A stretch of 30,704 nt of DNA from Fimenecus sp045595185 (GTDB lineage: Bacteria > Bacillota > Clostridia > Oscillospirales > Acutalibacteraceae), in contig JAZNZX010000054.1 in assembly GCA_045595185.1 (NCBI GenBank), positions 1 to 30,704 on the forward strand. Reading direction: 5' to 3'. Made by a program: the position numbers and the translations under genes. The notes below the pieces were generated by a model. It did no database searches. It saw only the letters and a program-made list of their open reading frames with translations, and was not told the DNA's origin. Shown one piece after another: positions 15,638-23,795 of the stretch (the stretch's first letter is position 1; each line of letters begins with the position of its first letter).

Positions 15638-17941
15638 ATGTTAAAAAAGATAATGGCACTTATTCTGTCAATTCTATCTTTATTCCCGTTTTTTGAAAAC
15701 AAAGATTCATTTAATATGGAACTTGAAATACTCGACGAATCCTTGGAGGAAATTCCTATGCAAAATGTCACACTTTTAGATAGCTATGAACAAAACGCCT
15801 TTAATAAAGAGGTTGAATATTTAAAATCTCTTGATTCAGACCGACTTATGCGAGGATTCGGTGATATTTCTGGCAGAAAAATCAATGCAGAAAAATACGG
15901 TGGCTGGGAAACATCTGCAATTCAGGGGCATACATTAGGCCATTATCTGACAGCAGTTTCTCAAGCCTTTGCCTCATCAGGTGACAAGGAACTTAAAAAA
16001 ATCACAGACTATGTGATTTCCGTTTTAAAGAGCTGTCAGTTGCAAAACGGTTATCTTCACGCAATTCCCGAAAGTCATTTTGACCAAATTGAAAAGGGCA
16101 ACACATCAGGCACATGGGTTCCTTGGTACTCAATGCACAAAATATTGGCAGGACTTATTGATGTCTATACCTTTACAGGTAACAAGGATGCTCTTATTAT
16201 CGCATCAAAGCTTGGTGACTGGGTCTATTCACATACAAGCAAATGGACAGAAGAAACACAAAAAATCGTACTCAATGTGGAATACGGTGGTATGAACGAC
16301 TGCCTTTATAACCTTTACAAATATACAAAGAGTGAAAATCATTTTTCTGCTGCTCACAGCTTTGATGAAACGTCACTTTTTGAGCCACTTTATAATGGTG
16401 AGGACATTCTCAACGGCAAGCACGCCAACACAACAATTCCGAAAATCACCGGTGCACTTAACAGATACACCGTAACAGGTGAAGAATATTATTTGCAGGT
16501 TGCCTGTAATTTTTGGGAAATGGTAATTGAGAATCATACGTATATCACAGGCGGTAACAGCGAATGGGAACATTTTGGTGAACCGAAAGTCCTTGATGCA
16601 GAGCGAACAAACTGCAACTGTGAAACCTGCAACACATACAATATGCTGAAACTCACTCGTGAGCTTTTCAAAATCACAGGTGATAAAAAGTACTCTGATT
16701 ACTACGAAAACACCTTTATAAATGCAATTCTTTCATCACAGAATCCGACTACGGGTATGACCACATATTTTCAACCGATGGCAACAGGATTTTTTAAGGT
16801 TTACAGTTCGCCTTATGACCATTTCTGGTGTTGCACAGGCTCAGGAATGGAGAATTTCTCAAAACTTGGTGACAGTATTTATTTTCACGGTGCAGACTCA
16901 CTTTTTGTAAATCGTTACACATCTTCAAGTGTTGTATGGGAAGAAAAGGGACTCACAATCACGCAGAATGCAGATTTGCCAATGGTTACATTCACAATAA
17001 ATGGCTCAGCAAGTGCTGAAATTGTCCTTAAAGTCCCTGATTGGTGTCAGGATAAACCGACTGTCAAAATCAACGGTGACAAAAAATCCGTAAGGGTGAA
17101 AGACGGATTTATCACTCTTGATTATGAATGGAACGACGGCGACATAATCGAATACGAAATGAATATGGCTGTTACCGTTCATTCTTTGCCTGACAACGAA
17201 AACACAGTTGCATTCAAGTACGGTCCGTTCGTATTAAGTGCAGATATGGGAAACAGAGAAATGAATACAAGCACAACAGGTGTCAATGTTACAATTCCTC
17301 TTTGGAATACTGCCACAAGCGACAGACTCATAGTTGAAAAAGGTACTGTAAAAAAGTGGCTTCGTAATATAGAAGAAAATCTTGTGAAGTCAGACGGTGC
17401 TTTAGAATTTACACTTAAGGGTACAAATCAGAATCTTGTTTTCTCACCACATTACAAGCAACATACCAATCGTTACGGAATATATTTCACACTTTGTGAC
17501 AGTAAGACAAAATTACCTGAAAATCAGGATGACAAATATGTTGTAATCGATTCTTTGCCTGTTGGTAACGACCAGTACGAATTTTCTCACAATATGAAAT
17601 CTGAAAATTCAACCTCAGGCAATTTTAAGGGACTTATGTTCCGCGATGCCACAAGTGAGGGTTGGTTCAGCTACGATATGGCAGTTGACAATACAGCTAC
17701 AAATTACCTTAAGGTCAAGTATTACAGCGGTGATGTTGGCAGAAAATTCAAGATTTTTGTTGACGATATGCTTTTAGCCGATGTAACCCTCGAAAGCCCT
17801 AATCCTAACAATTTTTATGATGTTTATTACGAAATTCCTCAGGAAATGATTGGTGAAAAAAGCATAATTACCATTAAATTCAAAGCAGAAAAAGATAGCT
17901 TTGCAGGTGGCATCTTCGATAAAATAAGCATAGTTAAGTAA
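15638..17941 (+). CDS. GH127 beta-L-arabinofuranosidase family protein, probably exported
   Basis: 767 residues, longer than the roughly 650 of HypBA1-type enzymes. The GH127 centre is visible: the zinc-site CETC (E329, C331) and WCCTGSG (C398 and C399, corresponding to the nucleophile Cys and its neighbour), plus GWETSAIQGHTLGHYL (89-104) and WVPWYSMHK. The last 110 or so residues (FRDATSEGWFSYDM, GRKFKIFVDD, AGGIFDKISI) form a beta-sandwich of the DUF6805 type often attached to this family. The N-terminus KKIMALILSILSLFPFF is a signal peptide or anchor without a clean cleavage site. The start at 15638 is preferred over ATG 15632 because AAGGAGA is 8 bases from the former but only 2 from the latter. 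It would remove beta-L-Ara(f) from plant glycoproteins or arabinans; exact linkage unknown. Confidence 0.9.
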   Translation: MLKKIMALILSILSLFPFFENKDSFNMELEILDESLEEIPMQNVTLLDSYEQNAFNKEVEYLKSLDSDRLMRGFGDISGRKINAEKYGGWETSAIQGHTLGHYLTAVSQAFASSGDKELKKITDYVISVLKSCQLQNGYLHAIPESHFDQIEKGNTSGTWVPWYSMHKILAGLIDVYTFTGNKDALIIASKLGDWVYSHTSKWTEETQKIVLNVEYGGMNDCLYNLYKYTKSENHFSAAHSFDETSLFEPLYNGEDILNGKHANTTIPKITGALNRYTVTGEEYYLQVACNFWEMVIENHTYITGGNSEWEHFGEPKVLDAERTNCNCETCNTYNMLKLTRELFKITGDKKYSDYYENTFINAILSSQNPTTGMTTYFQPMATGFFKVYSSPYDHFWCCTGSGMENFSKLGDSIYFHGADSLFVNRYTSSSVVWEEKGLTITQNADLPMVTFTINGSASAEIVLKVPDWCQDKPTVKINGDKKSVRVKDGFITLDYEWNDGDIIEYEMNMAVTVHSLPDNENTVAFKYGPFVLSADMGNREMNTSTTGVNVTIPLWNTATSDRLIVEKGTVKKWLRNIEENLVKSDGALEFTLKGTNQNLVFSPHYKQHTNRYGIYFTLCDSKTKLPENQDDKYVVIDSLPVGNDQYEFSHNMKSENSTSGNFKGLMFRDATSEGWFSYDMAVDNTATNYLKVKYYSGDVGRKFKIFVDDMLLADVTLESPNPNNFYDVYYEIPQEMIGEKSIITIKFKAEKDSFAGGIFDKISIVK

Positions 17942-17967
17942 GTGAAAAAACTGAAAAATCAAACCCC

Positions 17968-17998
17968 ACAGGGACAGAACTAAAAACTCTGTCCCTGT
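17968..17998 (+). terminator. Hairpin after GH127, probable terminator
   Basis: ACAGGGACAGA pairs perfectly with TCTGTCCCTGT (11 bp, 9-base loop). The T tract is poor (TAAATTATAATTT), so termination may be partial. It abuts repeat copy 2. Confidence 0.55.
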
Positions 17999-17999
17999 T

Positions 18000-18184
18000 A
18001 AATTATAATTTGTAGGGATGAATAACCAAGTGTGTAGGTCATTCTGAGCGTAGCGAAGAATCTCTCGCATTTCATCAGTCACCCTGAGTGAAACGAAGGG
18101 TCTGTTAAAATAGGACAGAGATTCTTCGTCACTTTGTTCCTCAGAATGACACTAAACCTTAAACATCCCTACAAACTCCAATTT
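18000..18184 (+). repeat. Dispersed palindromic element, copy 2 (with ACCCT module)
   Basis: The 304-base gap 17942-18245 holds the hairpin at 17968, this element and the MFS promoter. The ends are terminal inverted repeats: 18000-18020 and 18164-18184 match at 18 of 21 positions after reverse complement, both ending in TTTGTAGGGATG. Inside, left arm GTCATTCTGAGCGTAGCGAA (18038), a second module GTCACCCTGAGTGAAACGAA (18078) and the inverted right arm ending in TCAGAATGAC (18150) follow. The core 18038-18150 differs from copy 6 by one base in 113. Confidence 0.9.
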
Positions 18185-18193
18185 GTCAACGCG

Positions 18194-18222
18194 TTGCATT
18201 TTGAATTTTTATATGCTACAAT
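18194..18222 (+). promoter_or_regulatory. Promoter of the MFS gene
   Basis: TTGCAT (18194-18199), 17 bases, TACAAT (18217-18222) with a TGC extension. It starts 9 bases beyond the end of repeat copy 2. Confidence 0.7.
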
Positions 18223-18245
18223 TAGTTTATTAGGAGGATGACACT

Positions 18246-19685
18246 ATGAAAACTAAACAATTAACTCCTGAAAAGCTTCGTAAACAACAGCTTCGTAAGG
18301 AACGGGAACTGAAATATTGGGAAAAGCAAAAAGCAAGACCAAAGGGTAATATGTACTTTTGGTATCTTGTACTTATTATTGCTATGATTTATGCAGTTGA
18401 CGAAATTGCGTCACAAATCGGCTCACTTATGCAGACGGAAATTGCCAATGACTTTATTCAAAGTGAAAGTGCCGTTACTATTCTCGGCCTTTTACAGGTT
18501 ATTGCAATACCATTCCAGATTATAGGTATTCTTTACAGACCGTTGGCTGACAGATTTGGTCGAAAAATCTTCCTTATTATCAATACCTTCGGTATGTCAC
18601 TTGCCATGTTTGTGATTTTTCTTTCACAGAACATTTTTATGTATTTTCTTGGTGCTTGTCTTATTATGTTTTTTATTCCACACGATATGCATGTTGTGTA
18701 TATTATGGAATCAGCACCAAGCAAAAGTCGTGCTATAACATATTCCGTTGTTAAATTCTTTGCAAATATGGCAGTTATGCTTGTGCCTTTCCTTCGTAAC
18801 TGGTTAATGGAAACAGCAGGTCAATGGCGTAGAGTTTACTTTATTCCTGCAATTGTAGGCATTATTGTTTCACTTGTGGCACTTCTTTGTGCAAGGGAAA
18901 CTGACGCATTTATCGACTCTCGTATCCGTTACCTTAAAATGACCGAAGAAGAATTACAGGCTGAAAAGCTTCGTAAAACTGCACAGGATTCACAGGGTAG
19001 CGTTATTGATGCCCTTAAATTTGGTTTCTCACATAAACAGCTTCGTTGGGTGTTTATTTGCTTTGCTCTTGCAGGTATTGGTGTTGTGGGCAGTATGAAC
19101 TATCAGGCAATTCTCACTCACGGATATGCACAGAGTATTTACGGCTCAAGTGCCACAGAGTTTCTTGACCTTGTTAGCGTAAATCAGGTGAATAAGGCAA
19201 TTACACTTTATCCTATCGGTATGGCTCTTTCACAGGTAATTATGGGCTTTATTTCTGACAAAAAGGGTAGAAAACCCGCAGCAATCACAGTTGCGGCAAA
19301 CTGCGTTGTTTCATTTGTAATCTTCGCATTGGGCTCAAGAATGAACTTCTTAACACCTGAAATTATTGGTTTCTTCTGTGGTGTGTTCGTAGGTAGCTAT
19401 TATTCAACAAACGATGTGCTTATTATGATGGCAAGTGAATCTGCACCGACAAACCTTCGTTCATCTGCAACAGCAGCCCAGACTGTGGTAGGCTTTGCAG
19501 GGTATGCTGTGGGATTTATTACAAATCTGATTATCGCATCTATCCTTGGTGACAGGGTAATCGGTACTGTTGCTCTTTGCCTTCTTGTACCAAGCTTCGT
19601 AATTACACTTGTTGCCCTTATTAAAAATACTCACGAAACAAAGGGCATTGACCTTGATAAGGTTACAGGCTGTGAATGGGATTAA
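18246..19685 (+). CDS. Major facilitator superfamily transporter
   Basis: 479 residues with about 12 membrane segments after a charged, Lys/Arg/Gln-rich cytoplasmic N-terminus of about 35 residues. The MFS loop 2-3 motif is RPLADRFGRK (98-107), repeated between segments 8 and 9 as GFISDKKGRKPA. A charged central loop (about 220-255) links the two halves. The layout resembles sugar-porter-like MFS, but no substrate can be read. AGGAGG lies 8 bases before the ATG. A small membrane protein follows after 22 bases. Confidence 0.85.
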   Translation: MKTKQLTPEKLRKQQLRKERELKYWEKQKARPKGNMYFWYLVLIIAMIYAVDEIASQIGSLMQTEIANDFIQSESAVTILGLLQVIAIPFQIIGILYRPLADRFGRKIFLIINTFGMSLAMFVIFLSQNIFMYFLGACLIMFFIPHDMHVVYIMESAPSKSRAITYSVVKFFANMAVMLVPFLRNWLMETAGQWRRVYFIPAIVGIIVSLVALLCARETDAFIDSRIRYLKMTEEELQAEKLRKTAQDSQGSVIDALKFGFSHKQLRWVFICFALAGIGVVGSMNYQAILTHGYAQSIYGSSATEFLDLVSVNQVNKAITLYPIGMALSQVIMGFISDKKGRKPAAITVAANCVVSFVIFALGSRMNFLTPEIIGFFCGVFVGSYYSTNDVLIMMASESAPTNLRSSATAAQTVVGFAGYAVGFITNLIIASILGDRVIGTVALCLLVPSFVITLVALIKNTHETKGIDLDKVTGCEWD

Positions 19686-19707
19686 ACCATTAAAGAAAGA
19701 GAATGAT

Positions 19708-20400
19708 ATGAAAAAAATTACTTTGCATAGCGAATTGATTTATGTACTTTCAATTCTCATACTGTCATTTTCGGTGGCTATGGTGTCGGCTGCTGATTTC
19801 GGACTTTCTATGATAGTTTCCCCTGCATACATATTAAGTCAGAAGCTGGATTTTCTCACTTTCGGACAAAGTGAATATGTAATTCAGGCACTTTTGTTTA
19901 TCATATTCTGTATCCTTATGAAAAAGGTTAAACCGGTTTATTTCGGCTCGTTTGTGACTTGTCTGATTTACGGTGCTGTCCTTGATTTATGGCGTGCAGT
20001 AATACCAATGTTCAACCCGTCGGTTACAGAACCAGGTAGTATGTCGATGCCATTAAGGATTACATTCTTTGTAGTTGGTACTCTTATTACGGCACTTGCG
20101 ATTGCAATGTGTTTCCGTACTTATATTTATCCACAGGTTTATGATTTCTTTGTAAAGGGTATAGCCGAGCGTTTTGCCCTTGACCAAACTAAATTCAAAA
20201 TGGCATTTGATATGACATTTCTTGCACTTTCTTGTGTTATGACACTCCTTTTCTTCCGTAAGTTCGTTGGAATCGGTGCAGGAACAATCATAACAGCACT
20301 TGTAAATGGTTTTTTAATAGGCAACTTTGGAAAACTCCTTGATAAGTATGTTGAAATCAAGCCATTGTTTCCTAAACTTGCTAAAAAGTTTGATATATAG
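19708..20400 (+). CDS. YczE/YyaS/YitT-like membrane protein (DUF6198-type)
   Basis: 230 residues with about five membrane segments. The order of features (S-F-x-V-A-x-V-S-A-A-D-FGLS near the first segment, KPVYFGSFVTCLIYGAVLD, GIGAGTIITALVNGFLIG near the end) fits the YczE/DUF6198 group of integral membrane proteins, whose function is unknown. The start at 19708 gives MKKITLHSELIY and a hydrophobic first segment; an earlier in-frame start would overlap the MFS gene by 77 bases. The ribosome site is only AAAGA-like, so coupling to the MFS gene is likely. A strong terminator follows. Confidence 0.78.
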   Translation: MKKITLHSELIYVLSILILSFSVAMVSAADFGLSMIVSPAYILSQKLDFLTFGQSEYVIQALLFIIFCILMKKVKPVYFGSFVTCLIYGAVLDLWRAVIPMFNPSVTEPGSMSMPLRITFFVVGTLITALAIAMCFRTYIYPQVYDFFVKGIAERFALDQTKFKMAFDMTFLALSCVMTLLFFRKFVGIGAGTIITALVNGFLIGNFGKLLDKYVEIKPLFPKLAKKFDI

Positions 20401-20401
20401 T

Positions 20402-20433
20402 AAAAGCTCTTCACATTTTGTGAAGAGCTTTTT
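20402..20433 (+). terminator. Rho-independent terminator of the MFS operon
   Basis: AAAAGCTCTTCAC pairs with GTGAAGAGCTTTT over 13 bp with a 5-base loop, and TTTTT closes the structure. It begins 2 bases after the stop. Confidence 0.9.
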
Positions 20434-20458
20434 CGTTGGTTTATATGTACCCCTTTAC

Positions 20459-20613
20459 AAATTGGAGTTTGTAGGGATGTTTAAGGTTTAGTGTCATTCT
20501 GAGGAACAAAGTGACGAAGAATCTCTGTTGGTTGATATGATACCATTAGAGAGATTCTTCGCTTACGCTCAGAATGACCTATCGAATTGGTTATTCATCC
20601 CGACAAATTATAA
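20459..20613 (-). repeat. Dispersed palindromic element, copy 3 (inverted)
   Basis: The 361-base gap 20401-20761 holds the terminator at 20402, this element, a short stretch with ATTACGAA-like near-repeats (20648-20676) and the galM promoter. The element is the reverse of copies 1, 2 and 6: terminal repeat AAATTGGAGTTTGTAGGGATG-like at 20459-20479 and its partner CATCCCGACAAATTATAA at 20596-20613, core 20493-20578. The arm nearest galM contains GC-TTAC-GC, as in copy 1. It ends 71 bases before the galM -35. Confidence 0.9.
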
Positions 20614-20683
20614 CATGAACAAATGACTATATTTTCAGTTATTTCAATTACGAATTACCCATTACGAAATACGCATTTTGTTG

Positions 20684-20712
20684 TTGACTTTAATATGTTA
20701 AAGTTATATAAT
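20684..20712 (+). promoter_or_regulatory. Promoter of galM
   Basis: TTGACT (20684-20689), exactly 17 bases, TATAAT (20707-20712). This is the best sigma-A match in the window. It leaves a leader of about 42 bases before the ATG. Confidence 0.85.
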
Positions 20713-20761
20713 TATTAGGTATATAAATTTCTTTAGAAAATTATGGTTTGGAGTGTGTTTT

Positions 20762-21799
20762 ATGGGCATTACAAAATCAGTTTTCGGTATGACAAAGGAC
20801 GGAAAACAGGTCGATTCTTTCCTTATCGAAAACAACAATAATATGAAAATTAACCTGATTACATACGGTGCTACTTTACAGAGCATTTTAGTAAAAGACA
20901 AGAGTGATACCGAGCTTGATTTATTGCTTGGCTTTGATGATATGGAAGGCTTTGAAAATCGTCACGATTATCAGGGTATGATAGTAGGTCCTGTTGCTAA
21001 CAGAATTTCTGCAGGCGGCCTTACAATCGACGGTGAAAAAGTTCCTGTTACAACTACTCACGGTGATGTGACACTTCACAGTAATGGTGAATTTTCAACT
21101 GCTGTATGGGATGCGATTATTGTTGATTCTGACGCTGTTGAATTCTCATATTTCAGCCTTGACGGTACAGAGGGTTTCCCCGGCAACAAAAAAGTAACAG
21201 TTCGTTACACTCTTACTGACAAGAATGAGATTGTCATTGATTACACAGCAGTTTCCGACAAAAAGACTGCATTCAACCTTACTAATCACGCATATTTCAA
21301 TCTAAAGGGTTATCAGAATGGTGATATTCTTGACCATACACTTTACATAAATGCCGATGCATTTACACCTATGGGCGAAGGACTTGTTCCGACAGGTGAA
21401 ATTCGCGATGTTACAGGTACTCCGTTTGATTTCAGAGCACCAAAAACTATCGGTCAGGATATTAAGGCTGATTATGAACAGCTTGATGCAGGCAACGGTT
21501 ACGACCACAATTTCTGCATTAACGATTATAACAAGGAGCTTCGCCTTGCTGCTACTGTTACTGCACCGAACGGTGTAAGACTCGATTGTCTTACTGATTT
21601 ACCGGGTATGCAGTTGTATGTTGGTAATTTCCTTGAAGGCAAAATTGGTAAGAACAATACTCCAATGGATTTCCGTTGTGGCTTCTGCCTTGAAACACAA
21701 TATTATCCGAATGCTACAAACACACCTTCATTCTATAACTGTGTGTTCGACAAGGATGAGGTTGTTAAGACTACAACGATTTATAAGGTTACAGTATAA
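20762..21799 (+). CDS. galM: Aldose 1-epimerase (mutarotase)
   Basis: 345 residues, the usual length. It interconverts alpha and beta anomers of galactose and glucose for the Leloir pathway. Seen: YGATLQSI, GPVANRIS (N80, R81), LHSNGE (H106), NLTNHAYFNL (catalytic His 176) and FCLETQYYPN, whose Glu near 311 is the catalytic base. The start at 20762 gives an 8-base spacer from GGAG; an in-frame GTG at 20753 overlaps that site and was rejected. No terminator follows before the hairpin array. It probably works with GalT (28989) and GH35 (26141) on galactose. Confidence 0.94.
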   Translation: MGITKSVFGMTKDGKQVDSFLIENNNNMKINLITYGATLQSILVKDKSDTELDLLLGFDDMEGFENRHDYQGMIVGPVANRISAGGLTIDGEKVPVTTTHGDVTLHSNGEFSTAVWDAIIVDSDAVEFSYFSLDGTEGFPGNKKVTVRYTLTDKNEIVIDYTAVSDKKTAFNLTNHAYFNLKGYQNGDILDHTLYINADAFTPMGEGLVPTGEIRDVTGTPFDFRAPKTIGQDIKADYEQLDAGNGYDHNFCINDYNKELRLAATVTAPNGVRLDCLTDLPGMQLYVGNFLEGKIGKNNTPMDFRCGFCLETQYYPNATNTPSFYNCVFDKDEVVKTTTIYKVTV

Positions 21800-21946
21800 G
21801 CAATATCACATTCACGAAGTGATTATATCTCACAAGCGTAAGCCTGTATATCGCGATATGTGACAGGTCACGCGATATAATTATTTACATAATTGCGATA
21901 TAATCTCGCTTTGCTCGATTGCGATATGCACCTTACGGTGCACAAT
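21800..21946 (+). repeat. Mosaic of small hairpins with GATAT-like linkers
   Basis: The gap from galM to ilvN is almost entirely small inverted repeats: TCAC-GAA-GTGA (21812-21822); CAAGC-GTAA-GCCTG with one mismatch; TATATCGC...GTGAC-AG-GTCAC-GCGATATA (about 21847-21878); AATTAT-TTAC-ATAATT (21879-21894); AATC...GATT around CGCTTTGC (21903-21921); and TGCACC-TTAC-GGTGCA (21927-21942). Linkers repeatedly read GATATA or TATATC. No open reading frame fits. Function unknown; it could be a dispersed repeat or a structured leader of ilvN. Confidence 0.75.
21899..21904 (+). promoter_or_regulatory. Possible -10 box for ilvN within the hairpin array
   Basis: TATAAT here and an identical hexamer at 21876-21881 both arise from the GCGATATAAT linker of the array. 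Neither has a clear -35. If either is used, the ilvN leader would begin with array hairpins. Confidence 0.3.
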
Positions 21947-21964
21947 TGAAAGGAAGAATTATAA

Positions 21965-22474
21965 ATGGAAAATATAAAACGAATTTATTTATCGGCACTT
22001 GTTTACAACCGCACAGGTGTGCTTTTACGAGTTGCAGGACTTTTTGCCCGTCGCGGATACAATGTTGTGTCTCTTACGGTTTCCGAAACTGAAAGTCCTG
22101 AATTTTCACGAATGACAATCGTTTCTGACGTTGAGGAATACAAGGTAACAATGGTTGAACAGCAGTTATCTCGTCTTGAAGAAGTTATCAAGGTTATTAA
22201 CCTTGACGAAAGCAACACAATTCAGTCGGAAATTCTCCTTATCAAGGTTCACGCACTTAATAAGGACAGAAAAAGAGTTCTTAAAACAATCAACGGCTTC
22301 GGTGCAAGAGTTATGGATATCGGCCATACAACAATTACCGCCGAGCTTACAGGTCTTCCGAGCCTTATTGATAAATTTATCGACAAAATGGAAAAACATG
22401 GTATCTGCGAGCTTTCTCGTTCAGGTCTTACTGCTCTTGAAAGTGGCGACCGTAATATTAAAGGGGTTGAATAA
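21965..22474 (+). CDS. ilvN: Acetolactate synthase small (regulatory) subunit
   Basis: 169 residues, standard length. The N-terminal ACT domain (about 5-80) shows YNRTGVLLRVAGLFARRGYNVVSLTVSETESPEFSRMTI, the signature region that binds valine and activates the catalytic subunit. The C-terminal half (LLIKVHALNKDRKRVL, GLPSLIDKFIDKMEKHGI) is the IlvH/IlvN C-terminal domain. GAAAGGA lies about 10 bases upstream. The catalytic subunit ilvB, normally just upstream, is absent; galM is there instead. leuC follows after 2 bases, tying it to leucine synthesis. Confidence 0.94.
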   Translation: MENIKRIYLSALVYNRTGVLLRVAGLFARRGYNVVSLTVSETESPEFSRMTIVSDVEEYKVTMVEQQLSRLEEVIKVINLDESNTIQSEILLIKVHALNKDRKRVLKTINGFGARVMDIGHTTITAELTGLPSLIDKFIDKMEKHGICELSRSGLTALESGDRNIKGVE

Positions 22475-22476
22475 TT

Positions 22477-23739
22477 ATGGGAATGACAATGACACAAAAA
22501 ATCCTTGCTGCTCACGCTGGATTGGATAAAGTAGAAGCAGGACAGCTTATTAACGTTCGTCTTGACCTTGTTATGGGTAACGACGTTACAAGCCCTGTTG
22601 CAATTAACGAGATGAAAGCAAAAGGCTTTACTGATGTATTTGACAGAGAAAAAATCGCACTTGTTATGGACCATTTCACACCTAACAAGGACATTAAATC
22701 TGCTGAACATTGTAAGCAGGTAAGACAGTTTGCAAGAGAATATAAAATCAAGAATTTCTTTGATGTTGGACAGATGGGTATTGAACACGCATTACTTCCT
22801 GAAAAAGGCATTGTAATTTCAGGTGACACAGTAATCGGTGCTGACTCTCATACTTGTACATACGGTGCTTTAGGTGCATTCTCAACAGGTGTCGGCTCAA
22901 CTGATATGGCTGCAGGTATGATTTCAGGTATGGCTTGGTTCAAGGTTCCTTCTGCAATCAAGGTTAATGTTACAGGCAAATTCAACAAATGGGTTAGCGG
23001 TAAAGACTTAATCCTTCACTTAATCGGTAAAATCGGTGTTGACGGTGCTTTATACCGTTCACTTGAATTTACAGGTGACGGTATCGCAAATCTTTCAATG
23101 GACGACAGATTCTGTATCGCAAATATGGCTATTGAATGTGGTGCAAAGAACGGTATTTTCCCGGTTGATGAAAAGACACTCGAATATATGAAAGGCAGAA
23201 CTGACCGTGAGCCTGTGATTTTTGCAGCAGACGAAGACGCAGTTTATGACGAAGTAATCAATATTGATTTAGGTGAGCTCAAATCAACAGTTGCATTCCC
23301 TCATCTTCCTGAAAATGCTCATATTGTTGGTGAATTCGATAAGATTTATGTTGACCAGTCAGTAATCGGCTCTTGTACAAACGGTCGAATTGAAGATATG
23401 CGTGCTGCGGCAGAAGTGCTTAAAGGCAAAAAGGTTAACGAAAATGTTCGTTGTATCGTTATTCCTGCAACACAGAATGTATATCTCCAGTGTGTAAGAG
23501 AAGGTCTTGCTGAAATCTTTGTCGAAGCAGGTGCAGTATTCTCAACACCAACTTGTGGCCCTTGTCTTGGCGGTCATATGGGTATCCTCGCAGCCGAAGA
23601 AAAGGCAATTTCTACTACGAACCGTAACTTTGTAGGCAGAATGGGACATCCTACAAGTGAAGTTTACCTTGCAAGTCCGTATGTGGCTGCTGCAAGTGCA
23701 ATCGCAGGTTATATCTGCACACCAGAGGAGGTAAAATAG
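22477..23739 (+). CDS. leuC: 3-isopropylmalate dehydratase large subunit
   Basis: 420 residues, the short LeuC/HacA type rather than the roughly 465-residue proteobacterial type. It isomerises 2- to 3-isopropylmalate with LeuD. The [4Fe-4S] ligands are C300 (GSCTNGR), C360 and C363 (PTCGPCLGG); GADSHTCTYGALGAFSTGVGSTD (121-143) is the aconitase-type signature. The start at 22477 is supported by AAAGGGG about 10 bases upstream and a 2-base gap to ilvN. The stop codon TAG lies inside an 8-bp hairpin (23733-23752). Confidence 0.95.
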   Translation: MGMTMTQKILAAHAGLDKVEAGQLINVRLDLVMGNDVTSPVAINEMKAKGFTDVFDREKIALVMDHFTPNKDIKSAEHCKQVRQFAREYKIKNFFDVGQMGIEHALLPEKGIVISGDTVIGADSHTCTYGALGAFSTGVGSTDMAAGMISGMAWFKVPSAIKVNVTGKFNKWVSGKDLILHLIGKIGVDGALYRSLEFTGDGIANLSMDDRFCIANMAIECGAKNGIFPVDEKTLEYMKGRTDREPVIFAADEDAVYDEVINIDLGELKSTVAFPHLPENAHIVGEFDKIYVDQSVIGSCTNGRIEDMRAAAEVLKGKKVNENVRCIVIPATQNVYLQCVREGLAEIFVEAGAVFSTPTCGPCLGGHMGILAAEEKAISTTNRNFVGRMGHPTSEVYLASPYVAAASAIAGYICTPEEVK

Positions 23740-23795
23740 CTTACGCTATTTTAAAATTTTATGTCCCTCAAAATTTGCAAAAGCAAAATTTTGAG
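23733..23795 (+). repeat. Two adjacent hairpins at the leuC 3' end
   Basis: AAAATAGC-TTAC-GCTATTTT (23733-23752) includes the leuC stop. It is followed by CTCAAAATTTGC-AAAA-GCAAAATTTTGAG (23767-23795; 12-13 bp with one bulge), flanked by GTCC and ATGGAC that can extend the stem. No T tract follows either, so they are unlikely to terminate the operon. Confidence 0.7.

Noticed and set aside
21800..21946. CRISPR array
   Set aside because: Repeats are short, unequal hairpins with no constant 24-37 base direct repeat, and no cas gene is near.
21800..21964. T-box or leucine attenuator before ilvN
   Set aside because: No T-box sequence (AGGGTGGTACCGCG type), no leader peptide with Leu, Val or Ile codon runs and no terminator T tract.
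22249..22788. 179-codon reading frame antisense to ilvN and leuC
   Set aside because: It spans two certain genes on the other strand and has no start signal.
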